Shown here in pieces: positions 54,919-63,163 of a stretch of DNA of 64,000 bases. The translations under genes were made by a program, and so were the position numbers. Under the pieces are notes generated by a model. That model was given only the letters and a program-made list of their open reading frames with translations, made no database searches and was not told the DNA's origin. This stretch comes from Bryobacteraceae bacterium (GTDB taxonomy: Bacteria > Acidobacteriota > Terriglobia > Bryobacterales > Bryobacteraceae), in assembly GCA_025928545.1 (NCBI GenBank), contig JAICJH010000023.1, positions 23,206 through 87,205 on the forward strand, written 5' to 3'. Position 1 is the stretch's first letter; the number at the start of each line of letters is the position of its first letter.

Positions 54919-57111
54919 ATGAACAATTCTTTCTGCGCAACACCCGCTTCTCTCAAGGCCCGGCTTTTCAGGGGCTTCCTCGTGCTCCCGCTGCTGGCCT
55001 CGGCACAGGCGCCGGCGCCGGCCCCCGCTCAAAAAAGTGTGCAGTCGCAGGTGCAGGCATCCACCGGCGTGGCAACTTTCACCGCCACTGCCCAGCTTGT
55101 TCTCGAACAGGTGAACGTCAAAGACAAAGACGGCAAAGCCATCGAAGGCCTGAAAAAGGAAGACTTTACCGTCACCGAAGACAACAAGCCCCAGGTCATC
55201 AAGTTTTTCGACTATGAAAAGCTGGATGACGTAGTGGCGGCGCCGGTTCTCCAGACCGAGCACATTCCGGAACCCATCGCGCTCCCCAAGCTCACCCGCA
55301 CCCAGATCTCTCCCGAGCCTCAGGGCACCGTCAAATACAAGGATCGCCGTCTCCTGGCCATCTACTTCGATATGAGCTCCATGCAGATCCTGGATCAGTT
55401 GCATGCGCTCGATGCCGCCACCCAGTTCATCAAGAAGAACATGAGCCCGGCCGACATGATGGCGATCATGCAATACACCGGCACCGGTGTCGAAGTTCTT
55501 CAGGATTTCACCGGCGATAAGGAGAAGCTGCTCACCATCGTCGCGACCCTGGTTGCCGGCGAGGCGGATAATACGGGCGAAGCCGACAGCAGCGCCAGCG
55601 CCGCCGACTCGGGCGCAGCTTTTGGCCAGGACGATTCCGAATTCAATATCTTCAACACGGACCGCCAGTTAGCCGCTCTGCAAACCGCGACCAAAATGCT
55701 GGCCTCCCTGAACGAGAAGAAGTCGTTGATTTACTTCGCCAGCGGTCTCCAGCTCCAGGGCGTAGACAATCAGGCGCAGCTTCGTTCCACCATTAACGAT
55801 GCCGTTCGCGCCGGCGTTTCCTTCTGGCCGATCGATGCGCGCGGCCTGCAAGCTTCTTCTCCACTGGGCGACGCCACCCGTGGATCGCAGGGGAGTTCCC
55901 AGATGTATACCGGCGCGGCAGCCATGGCGCAGCAGATGAACTTCGCCAAATCGCAGGACACGCTTTATACCCTGGCGGCCGACACCGGTGGCAAGGCGAT
56001 GCTCGATTACAACGATCTGGGTCAGGGAATCGTGAACGCCGAGAAAGCCATCTCCAGTTACTACATCATTGGGTATTACACGACCAACGACACGCCGGAC
56101 GGCAAGTTCCGCAAAGTGAAAATTACGCTCAACAACGGCGTCCAGGCCACTCTCGAATACCGCCAGGGCTATTGGGCCAACAAGATTTTCGCCAAGTTCA
56201 CGGCCGCGGATAAAGAGCGCCAGCTCGAAGACGCTCTCATGATGGGCGATCCCATCACGGAACTCACCATGGCGCTGGAAGTGAATTACTTCCGCCAGAA
56301 CAAAGCCGAATCGTTTGTGCCGATCATGGTGAAAATCCCCGGCAGCGAACTCGCGCTCGCCAAGAAAGGCGGAGCCGAACACACCATCATCGACTTTATC
56401 GGCGAAATCAAAGACGACCAGGGCACCACGATTCAGAATATCCGCGATTACCGCGATATCAAGCTGACCGATGCGACCGCGGCCGAATGGACCAAACGTC
56501 CCATCGCCTACGATACGGGCTACAACCTGCTGCCCGGCCCCTACAAGATCAAGGTCCTGGCGCGCGACAGCGAGACGGGTCGCATCGGCACTTATATGGG
56601 CAACTTCGTCGTCCCCAATCTGGATAAGGAAGAAAAGCGCGTGCCCATCTCGTCGGTCGTTCTCAGCAGCCAGCGCGCGTCAATGGCCGCTGCTATCGCA
56701 GCCGACAAAGGTGCGAAAGCGGCAGCCACTCAGTCGGTGAATCCGCTTGTTCAGGACGGCCAGAAGCTCATTCCGAGCGTCACCCGCGTCTTCAGCAATA
56801 AAGGAGACATGTACGTCTACCTCCAGGCTTACGAATACGATCTCGATGCCGATGGCAAGAAGATCGCACCAGCGACTGTAAAGCCGATGGTGGCCTACGT
56901 GACCTTCTTCAAGGGCACTTCGAAAGTAATGGAAACGCCTCCCATCAAAGTGACGGACGGAATCGATCCCAAGTCGCACATGCTGCCGATCAAGCTCAGC
57001 TTCCCGCTGACCAGCCTGAAGCCCGGCGAATACAACTGCCAGGTCACGGTGCTTGACCCCACCAGTCAGAAAGCGTCCTTCTGGCAAGCGCCGGTCATGA
57101 TGATCCCCTAA
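54919..57111 (+). CDS. Secreted VWA-domain protein of acidobacterial type (TIGR03436-like)
   Basis: A 730-residue exported protein. Signal peptide to about residue 30. A region with LVLEQVNVKDKDGKAIEGLKKEDFTV and ITEDNKPQVIKFFDYE opens the VWA-related family; the fold then has AIYFDMSSMQ (a MIDAS-like D-x-S-x-S variant), VLQDFTGDKEKLL and ASGLQLQGVDNQAQL. The last 250 residues form beta-rich domains. The family is common in Acidobacteria and has no known function; cell-surface binding is inferred. It starts 1 nt after the receptor gene. Confidence 0.88.
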   Translation: MNNSFCATPASLKARLFRGFLVLPLLASAQAPAPAPAQKSVQSQVQASTGVATFTATAQLVLEQVNVKDKDGKAIEGLKKEDFTVTEDNKPQVIKFFDYEKLDDVVAAPVLQTEHIPEPIALPKLTRTQISPEPQGTVKYKDRRLLAIYFDMSSMQILDQLHALDAATQFIKKNMSPADMMAIMQYTGTGVEVLQDFTGDKEKLLTIVATLVAGEADNTGEADSSASAADSGAAFGQDDSEFNIFNTDRQLAALQTATKMLASLNEKKSLIYFASGLQLQGVDNQAQLRSTINDAVRAGVSFWPIDARGLQASSPLGDATRGSQGSSQMYTGAAAMAQQMNFAKSQDTLYTLAADTGGKAMLDYNDLGQGIVNAEKAISSYYIIGYYTTNDTPDGKFRKVKITLNNGVQATLEYRQGYWANKIFAKFTAADKERQLEDALMMGDPITELTMALEVNYFRQNKAESFVPIMVKIPGSELALAKKGGAEHTIIDFIGEIKDDQGTTIQNIRDYRDIKLTDATAAEWTKRPIAYDTGYNLLPGPYKIKVLARDSETGRIGTYMGNFVVPNLDKEEKRVPISSVVLSSQRASMAAAIAADKGAKAAATQSVNPLVQDGQKLIPSVTRVFSNKGDMYVYLQAYEYDLDADGKKIAPATVKPMVAYVTFFKGTSKVMETPPIKVTDGIDPKSHMLPIKLSFPLTSLKPGEYNCQVTVLDPTSQKASFWQAPVMMIP

Positions 57112-57140
57112 GGATCAATCCTGAGGTGCGCGCGTGAGTA

Positions 57141-57935
57141 TTAGCGGATTTGCGCGAGCAGCATGACCAGCGTATAAACCACCGGCATCGCGAACAGCGA
57201 ACTATCGAGGCGGTCCAGCATCCCGCCGTGCCCGGGCAGCAGGGTACCGCTGTCCTTCACGCCCGCGCCGCGCTTGAGTGCCGATTCGGCCAGATCGCCT
57301 ACCTGGCCAGCGGCATTCGCGATCAGCGAGATTGCTCCGGCGGCCCAAAGCGGTAACCCGGTAATGGTCAGCGGCAAATAGATCATGCCGAAAATGAGAC
57401 CGGCCACAGCCGATGCCGCCGCGCCTTCCCACGACTTGCCGGGGCTCACCCGCGCCGCCAGCTTGTGCCTTCCATACTTGCGGCCCACATAGTAAGCGCC
57501 GGTATCGCCGATCCAGTTCACGATCAGTGCGAACATCAGCCAATAATGGCCCGCCGCGACATTCCGGTAGGCCGGCGCATCGATCTCGTGCAGCAGAATG
57601 GCTGTCTTCCACGATCCAAAGATGTACGCAACTCCCATCACCAGGGCGGCTGCCCGCCGCGCGCCGTGGGCGAAGTCCTGGGACGACATTGTCAGACACA
57701 GTGCAGCCAGCGCAGTCAGAAAAAGGATCAGCGCCGCCTGATTGAGCGGTGCAACCAGAATCAGGATGCCGGCAACATACCCTGGAATTGCATGTGCCTC
57801 GGTAATACGCGCGTATTCACGGAAGCAGAGCACCGCGAACAATACGACCACCGCCAGAAACACCTGCGAGGGGGCAAAAAGAACCGAGTAAACGGCAATG
57901 GGCACCAGGACCAGTGCGGTGATGGCGCGCTTCAT
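57141..57935 (-). CDS. cdsA: Phosphatidate cytidylyltransferase
   Basis: A 264-residue membrane enzyme (about 7-8 helices) making CDP-diacylglycerol from CTP and phosphatidate. The family signature S-x-L-K-R-x4-K-D-x-G-x2-L-P-G-H-G-G-x-x-D-R-x-D is present near residue 205-235, together with GDTGAYYVGRKYG and SPGKSWEGA. The start ATG overlaps the uppS stop by 4 nt, the common uppS-cdsA pairing. Confidence 0.97.
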   Translation of the reverse strand: MKRAITALVLVPIAVYSVLFAPSQVFLAVVVLFAVLCFREYARITEAHAIPGYVAGILILVAPLNQAALILFLTALAALCLTMSSQDFAHGARRAAALVMGVAYIFGSWKTAILLHEIDAPAYRNVAAGHYWLMFALIVNWIGDTGAYYVGRKYGRHKLAARVSPGKSWEGAAASAVAGLIFGMIYLPLTITGLPLWAAGAISLIANAAGQVGDLAESALKRGAGVKDSGTLLPGHGGMLDRLDSSLFAMPVVYTLVMLLAQIR

Positions 57936-58804
57936 TTCGAGGATGCGGTGGTGAGAGAAGCGGAAATCTCGTCGTTATCGTGATCGCTGTGGGCCCCGGA
58001 AGCCTCTGACGGCACCGTACCTTTGAGTCCACCAAAGCGGCGATCGCGGCGCTGAAACTCGAGGATCGCCTTCAGCAATTCCGCACGATCAAAATCGGGC
58101 CAGTAGGTATTCGTCACGTACAACTCGGCGTACGCGATCTGCCACAACAGGAAATTGCTGATGCGCATTTCACCCGAGGTCCGGACCAGCAGATCAGGGT
58201 CCGGCAGTCCCGCCGTGGCCAGGCGGCGCTCAATCGCCGCTTCGTCCACCACCAGGCTGGAAAGTTTCCCTTCGATGCGCGCCTCGTCGATGATCGTGTT
58301 GACGGCATCCACCAGTTCATTGCGGCCGCTGTAATTGATGGCGAGATTCAGCCGCATTCCGGTGCAATGCGCGGTGGCGCGCTCGGCCTCGCGCAGCACT
58401 TCGTAAGCGCCCGTTGGCAGCGCCTCCACACGTCCGCTCGATTGCAGCCGGATATTATTGCGCTGCAAATCGGCGATTTCGCGCCGCAGATAAATCCGCA
58501 TCAGCCGCCACAACATTTGAACCTCGGCGTGTGGCCGCTTCCAGTTTTCCGCCGAAAACGCGTACAGCGTCAGTGCCCTGACTCCCAGATGCGAGCAATC
58601 TTCTACAACCGACCGAACCCGGTTGACGCCCGCCCTGTGCCCCGCGAAACGAGGCAGACCACGGCCCTTCGCCCAGCGTCCGTTGCCATCCATAATGATG
58701 GCGATGTGCGCCGGAATGCGTTGCGGATCGATTTCGAGCGCGAGTATCCGGTCCTTCCCCGTCGGGGCCAGCGCATCAAGGAAATTCATCGGCTTCGAAA
58801 CCAT
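57932..58804 (-). CDS. uppS: Isoprenyl transferase (undecaprenyl diphosphate synthase)
   Basis: A 290-residue cis-prenyltransferase. The motif IIMDGNGRWAKGRG (catalytic Asp) is followed by GHRAG, TLYAFSAENWKRP, NYSGRNEL and the late block DLLVRTSGEMRISNFLLWQIAYAELYV. It makes the lipid carrier for cell-wall and glycan synthesis. The start MVSKPM at 58804 is preferred to a longer frame back to 58915, which lacks family similarity; MNFLDAL at 58789 is also possible. Confidence 0.95.
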   Translation of the reverse strand: MVSKPMNFLDALAPTGKDRILALEIDPQRIPAHIAIIMDGNGRWAKGRGLPRFAGHRAGVNRVRSVVEDCSHLGVRALTLYAFSAENWKRPHAEVQMLWRLMRIYLRREIADLQRNNIRLQSSGRVEALPTGAYEVLREAERATAHCTGMRLNLAINYSGRNELVDAVNTIIDEARIEGKLSSLVVDEAAIERRLATAGLPDPDLLVRTSGEMRISNFLLWQIAYAELYVTNTYWPDFDRAELLKAILEFQRRDRRFGGLKGTVPSEASGAHSDHDNDEISASLTTASSK

Positions 58805-59025
58805 GGTACACCGTGGCACAAAGCTCTGGCCAGCACAAAGTGCCGTTCTACAACACCGGCAAGTGCGATTTCGGCCTCGCACCAGAAAAGTAACTGTGGA
58901 CCAGTTCTGTTCCAATCGCGGCTGAACATGCCACAGGACGATACCGGGCTAAGCGCGGCTGGCAAGCGGTTTCCAGGCACGATACGATGGAACGTCGAAT
59001 GGGGACCTGTCTGAGCGGCTGAAAG

Positions 59026-59511
59026 GTGAGCGCGCGACGCCACCGACATGAGACGACGAAGCCAAAAGTCTATCTCGAAACCACAATCTCCAGCTACCTC
59101 ACCGCCCGCATTAGCCGCGATCTTGTTATCGCCGCTCACCAGGAATTGACTATCGAGTGGTGGACCCAACACCGCCACAGGTTCAGTCTATTTATTTCGC
59201 CGCGGGTTTACGAAGAGGCTGAACGCGGCGACGGAGAGGCCGCCGCGCGATGAATATCGGAGCTGGCGGGAATTCCCAATCCTGGATGTCACAAGCGACG
59301 CCCGTGAACTTGCGAAGCGCTTTCCCGCCAGTAAGGTTTCCCGTCAAAGCCGCGGACGATGCGTTCCACGTAGCGATCGCCACAGTAAACGGTATGGACT
59401 ACCTGCTCACCTGAATGCCGGCACATTGCAAATGGCGAGATTATGCAAGGTCTGGCGTCAGCCGCCGCTGAACTCGGCTACAGGCTGCCCTCTCTTTGCC
59501 GAACCAACTAA
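59026..59511 (+). pseudogene. Decayed PIN-domain (VapC-type) toxin
   Basis: Pieces of one PIN protein lie in different frames. Frame 1 (from 59026) gives KPKVYLETTISSYLTARISRDL and WWTQHRHRF...YEEAERGD, then a stop at 59251. Then the same frame reads SELAGIP, and other frames give LDVTSDARELAKRFPASK, KAADDAFHVAIATVNGMDYLLT and finally CRHIANGEI...GYRLPSLCRTN, ending at TAA 59509-59511. These segments are in the order of a normal PIN toxin, so at least three frame changes plus one stop have broken the gene. The toxin is therefore not made. An intact small partner gene follows. Confidence 0.8.
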
Positions 59512-59526
59512 TGGGAAAATAGAGGC

Positions 59527-59730
59527 ATGCCGGATCCAATCATTGAGGAAATCTGGAAGCTCCGGGAAGAACACGCCGCACGGTTCAACTTTGATGTGGA
59601 CGCGATCTTCGAGGATTTCAAAAGAATTCAGAAAGAGCGGGGTTTGCCCACCGTCACGCTTCCGCCAAATCGGATCCAGCCGCGCGAAAGTCCCCACGGT
59701 GACGGGACGGACGGAATCATCGCGGCCTGA
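59527..59730 (+). CDS. Small antitoxin-like partner of the decayed PIN toxin
   Basis: A 67-residue protein starting MPDPIIEEIWKLREEHAARFNFDVDAI, a pattern I know from small proteins encoded beside PIN toxins in cyanobacteria and other bacteria, which are taken to be their antitoxins. It ends with a PPNRIQPRE-type tail. It lies 15 nt after the end of the toxin remnants in the usual order. A GAGG is immediately before the ATG. Its survival, intact, next to a broken toxin fits loss of the toxin first. Confidence 0.7.
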   Translation: MPDPIIEEIWKLREEHAARFNFDVDAIFEDFKRIQKERGLPTVTLPPNRIQPRESPHGDGTDGIIAA

Positions 59731-59859
59731 AAACCCGCTCGCAAGAACGTCTACGTTGGCGAGCTACCAGCTCACCTCGAATCCATTTTCCAGCGACCGT
59801 TCGGCGCTGAAAGCGTTTCATCCGCCTGTTCGCAAAACGGCCTGCACGATTTCACTGGC

Positions 59860-59882
59860 GGAATCGTCTAGCGGTCGAGGAG
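59860..59882 (+). other. Short sequence resembling a tRNA-Glu D-arm
   Basis: ATCGTCTAGCGGT at about 59863-59875 equals the D-arm start of many bacterial tRNA-Glu genes, followed by GAGGA instead of TAGGA. No acceptor, anticodon or T-arm follows: the T-loop and CCA side are absent downstream, where a DUF3738 gene begins. It may be a fragment left by an integration event or chance. Confidence 0.25.
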
Positions 59883-59886
59883 CAAA

Positions 59887-60711
59887 GTGGGCACAAAGAT
59901 GCGCCTTGCGCTTGTCATGTCCTGGCTGATGGTTGGTTACGCCGTCGCGCAGTCATTCGAAGTCGCCTCCGTGAAGCGATGTCAGAATGACGGACTGCCC
60001 GCGGGAAGCGATCCCGATCCCGGCAGGCTGCACCTGGAATGTGTCACCACCTCGAACCTCATCCGGCTGGCATACCCTGTGTTTCCGACGGGCCAACCGA
60101 ACGTACCTGTATCCCCCGCAGTTTTTCAGGCGCCCATTTCCGGGGGGCCTGCGTGGATCGACTCGGACCGTTACACTGTCGACGCAAAGAGCGCGGAGCC
60201 CGTCAACGTCGAAATGATGAAAGGACCGATGATGCGGAGTCTGCTGGAAGAAAGATTCTCACTGAGAATCCAGTGGGAGACGAAGCAGAGGGACCTTTTC
60301 GAACTGATCGTGGCGAGGACTGGTCCGAAACTCCAGCGGGCGAAAGAAGCGGGTTGCGTGGTGAACGATCGCAATCATCCGCTGCCCACGCCGGCGTCCG
60401 GCGAAGCGGCTCCGGTGCTCTGCGGAGTCCTGCGAGCGAACCTGCGCGGTGGTTTCGACATTGCCGGCGTGACAATGGCCGACCTCTGCCGCCAGTTATC
60501 GGCTTACACTGACCGCGAGATCCTCGACAAAACCGGGATTGCCGGGGTCTTCGACGTACATGTCGACCTCAACCCAGACGATATCGCCCCTGATGGCGAC
60601 GGCTCCGTAGTCGCGGCGGCGGTGAAGAAACTCGGGCTTCAAATGCGCGAGGCGAAAGGGTCGGCGCAACTCCTCAGGATTGACCACGTGGAAAGGCCTT
60701 CTGAAAATTGA
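59887..60711 (+). CDS. Secreted DUF3738 protein
   Basis: A 274-residue exported protein. Signal peptide ends VAQ (about residue 22); family start SFEVASVKRC follows. It has LEERFSLRIQWETKQRDLFELIVA, a Cys pair (CVVNDRN and LCGVLR), LDKTGIAGVFDVHVDL and the ending IDHVERPSEN, the same as in the M56 fusion. The GTG at 59887 is preferred because GAGGAG lies 4 nt before it; ATG at 59899 is possible. Function unknown. Confidence 0.9.
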   Translation: MGTKMRLALVMSWLMVGYAVAQSFEVASVKRCQNDGLPAGSDPDPGRLHLECVTTSNLIRLAYPVFPTGQPNVPVSPAVFQAPISGGPAWIDSDRYTVDAKSAEPVNVEMMKGPMMRSLLEERFSLRIQWETKQRDLFELIVARTGPKLQRAKEAGCVVNDRNHPLPTPASGEAAPVLCGVLRANLRGGFDIAGVTMADLCRQLSAYTDREILDKTGIAGVFDVHVDLNPDDIAPDGDGSVVAAAVKKLGLQMREAKGSAQLLRIDHVERPSEN

Positions 60712-60741
60712 CGAATTTACGACCGCGGCCGGACGCGAAAG

Positions 60742-61482
60742 TTAATTATCCTTGAGCGATCCCACATGATCCACGATCAGGAGATCGACAGGCTGTTTGC
60801 TCGAATTGAGTTTCAGTCCGGTTTGCGCAGGCAATGAGGCGAACATGATCGTGAGCACATCGTTGTCGGCGATGTTCAGATCGCCGGGCGCGCCGGCGTA
60901 GGGCGTGATATCGATGCTGAGATCGTAACGTCCCTTCAGACCGGTCTCGTCCACGATCAGTTCATTCAGTTTTCTTGCAAGCTGGGCAGCAAGCTCCGGC
61001 ATGGCGGCGCGCCGCACCACCAGGGCCGTCCTGCCATCCTTAATACTTCGGGTAAACTCTGCCGGACCCTCCTCCACCGATTCCCTGAATCTCGGGCCAT
61101 CCGCGGTCACGATCAGCGCGTAATGCCTCTTTTCTTTCTTTTCGATATGCGCCTGAAGCGAGAGCCGCTCGGCGAGTAGATTGCGCAGCATGACGCGCAT
61201 CTCGGCATTGGTGGCCGGTTGCGCGGTACGGGCTGTGACATCGTAACGCAACTCATCGATCGAGGATAAGCCGGATACCGAAAGAGGCGGAACGTCCCAG
61301 GCCCACTGCACTAACGACCTCAGTGTTGCTCCGCGCACGATAAACGAACCCAGCGTCGCCTGAATCCCGGACTGCGTCCCGGACGCGTCCTGAACGCGAA
61401 GTGAGGCTGTCTCGAATGACTGGCCAAACAGACAAGAGGAACAGATGAGGGTTGCCAGACCTTTGGTCATTCGGCGAAGCAT
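60742..61482 (-). CDS. Secreted DUF3738 protein lacking the Cys pair
   Basis: A 246-residue exported member. Signal peptide ends LFGQ; SFETASLRVQD is the family start. It includes LLAERLSLQAHIEKKEKRHYALIV and VDETGLKGRYDLSIDI, ending VDHVGSLKDN, a diverged version of the PSEN end. The two cysteines found in the central insert of the others are missing here. GGGAG (61491-61495 on the complement) lies 8 nt before the ATG at 61482. Convergent to the previous gene. Confidence 0.88.
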   Translation of the reverse strand: MLRRMTKGLATLICSSCLFGQSFETASLRVQDASGTQSGIQATLGSFIVRGATLRSLVQWAWDVPPLSVSGLSSIDELRYDVTARTAQPATNAEMRVMLRNLLAERLSLQAHIEKKEKRHYALIVTADGPRFRESVEEGPAEFTRSIKDGRTALVVRRAAMPELAAQLARKLNELIVDETGLKGRYDLSIDITPYAGAPGDLNIADNDVLTIMFASLPAQTGLKLNSSKQPVDLLIVDHVGSLKDN

Positions 61483-61564
61483 GCTTTTGTCTCCCACGGT
61501 AATTACGCACGAGTACGCGAAGGGTTCACCGGGAAGTTGCCCGCGCCATCGTACCCGAACAGAA

Positions 61565-63025
61565 TTATCGGATTTTTTGATCCGGAAGGTCCATCTTCAT
61601 CGACGGATTCACCGGCATATGATCCGGCATCGCACCGGTTGCCGTCTGGAGTCTGACAAGCTCCGCCTGCAACTGTTTGACCCGCTCCGGCTCGGCGTCG
61701 ATCAGGTTTTTGGTCTCACCCGGGTCCGCTTTGATGTTGTAAAGTTCTGCCCGATACTTGTCGGGCTGATCGTCGCCATTCGGGGAGTGGACGTATTTCC
61801 ATTCATCCGTGCGCACCCCGCGAACATTCGGCGTATAGGGAAATTCCTTTTCGTAGTTGTACTCATAGTGCCAGGAGGTTCGTCCCGGTGCCGACGGGTT
61901 TTCCAGCAAAGGCTTCCATGATCTTCCATGCGTCTCCGGAAGCGGCGCAGCTCCGCAAACGTCCAGCACACTGGGTGCAAAATCCACATTCAGCACCATC
62001 TGCTGCAACACGGCCGGCTTCTTAATCAGCTCCGGATAACGAACTAAAAACGGGACGCGAATACTTTCCTCATACATGGCGCGTTTATCCACACAGCCAT
62101 GCTCGCCAAGCAGAAAGCCGTGGTCGGCTCCAAACATCAGAATGGTGTTGTCGAGTTCGCCTGCCGCCCGAAGTGTTTCATAGATCTGCCCTACGCTGTC
62201 GTCAACTGACTGAATCGTGCCCAGGTATCTTCGCGCAAAGTCCGGATAGTCTTTCGATCCGTAAAGCGGCCCGTCGATCCCGTGCCACGTGGGTACCCGC
62301 TCCTTCACCCACTCCGGCTTGCCGTTCCCCGTGTCGTCCGCGGTGGCTGGTCTGTTGACCGGCGATTGATCGAAGGCGTGCTCGTATTTCGGTTCCGGGG
62401 TGCAAAGCATATGCGGGGCTTTGTGTCCCAGCACCATCATGAAGGGCTTCTGTTTCGGCTTTTTCAGCCAGTCGACCGCCAGTTCCGTCACGCGGTGCGT
62501 GTAGTAGCCCTTCAGCACGTCGCGTTTGCCGTCGATGTTGAATTCGGTGTCGTAGTAGGTTCCCTGACCTTTGTGACTGGCCCAATGATCGAAACCGGGG
62601 CGAGCGTCGTCGAATTGTTCACCCATGTGAAACTTGCCGATGTACGCCGTTTCGTACCCCGCTGCCTGGAGTTGGCGCGGATAGCTGGGGAGATCCTTCG
62701 GATAGTCGGTGAAGTTGTTGATGACTCCGTGCTTGTGCGCGTAGAGGCCGCTCAGATAACTGGCGCGGGCGGGAGAACACAAAGAGGTGGTGCTGAAGGC
62801 ATTGGCGAAACGCACGCCCTCATTCGCGATGCGGTCCATATTCGGCGTCTTCAGCAGCGGATGCCCCGCACAACTCAGCGCATCCCACCGCTGGTCGTCG
62901 GCCAGGATGAAGACGACATTCGGACGTTTGTCGCGCCGGGCGCAGGACGTCAGGGCTGCGGCGCCAAGGGCCGCTCCGGTGGTCGCTATGAAATCGCGTC
63001 GGGTGGAATTCTGTTTGTTATGAAT
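61565..63025 (-). CDS. Tat-exported sulfatase
   Basis: A sulfatase of about 486 residues that needs a start upstream of the first ATG. From 63025 it reads STRRDFIATTG, a Tat signal, then TSC (possible lipobox), then VVFILADDQRWD with the metal-binding Asp pair (D43/D44). The formylglycine cysteine is in LCSPARAS, the second metal site in GADHGFLLGEHG. If translation began at the ATG at 62839, the Tat signal and the Asp pair would be missing. No ATG/GTG/TTG exists in the needed stretch; ATT at 63025-63023 has AAGAGG 5 nt before it. It removes sulfate from an unknown substrate. Confidence 0.85.
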   Translation of the reverse strand: MHNKQNSTRRDFIATTGAALGAAALTSCARRDKRPNVVFILADDQRWDALSCAGHPLLKTPNMDRIANEGVRFANAFSTTSLCSPARASYLSGLYAHKHGVINNFTDYPKDLPSYPRQLQAAGYETAYIGKFHMGEQFDDARPGFDHWASHKGQGTYYDTEFNIDGKRDVLKGYYTHRVTELAVDWLKKPKQKPFMMVLGHKAPHMLCTPEPKYEHAFDQSPVNRPATADDTGNGKPEWVKERVPTWHGIDGPLYGSKDYPDFARRYLGTIQSVDDSVGQIYETLRAAGELDNTILMFGADHGFLLGEHGCVDKRAMYEESIRVPFLVRYPELIKKPAVLQQMVLNVDFAPSVLDVCGAAPLPETHGRSWKPLLENPSAPGRTSWHYEYNYEKEFPYTPNVRGVRTDEWKYVHSPNGDDQPDKYRAELYNIKADPGETKNLIDAEPERVKQLQAELVRLQTATGAMPDHMPVNPSMKMDLPDQKIR

Positions 63026-63163
63026 GAGAGCCTCTTTCCGATACGAAACTATATCACTTTGAGGCTCTGTTGTTCAGCGGCGAAATCACCAGCCGCAGAT
63101 CCGCAGCGGAGGGATTCCCCATTGACGCTTCCAGTTGGCGTCGGCTATCTCTATCGATACAGA

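Noticed and set aside
57105..57125. AGGATCAATCCT as a terminator for the VWA gene
   Set aside because: Only a 5-bp stem with 2-nt loop and no T-run; too weak to call.
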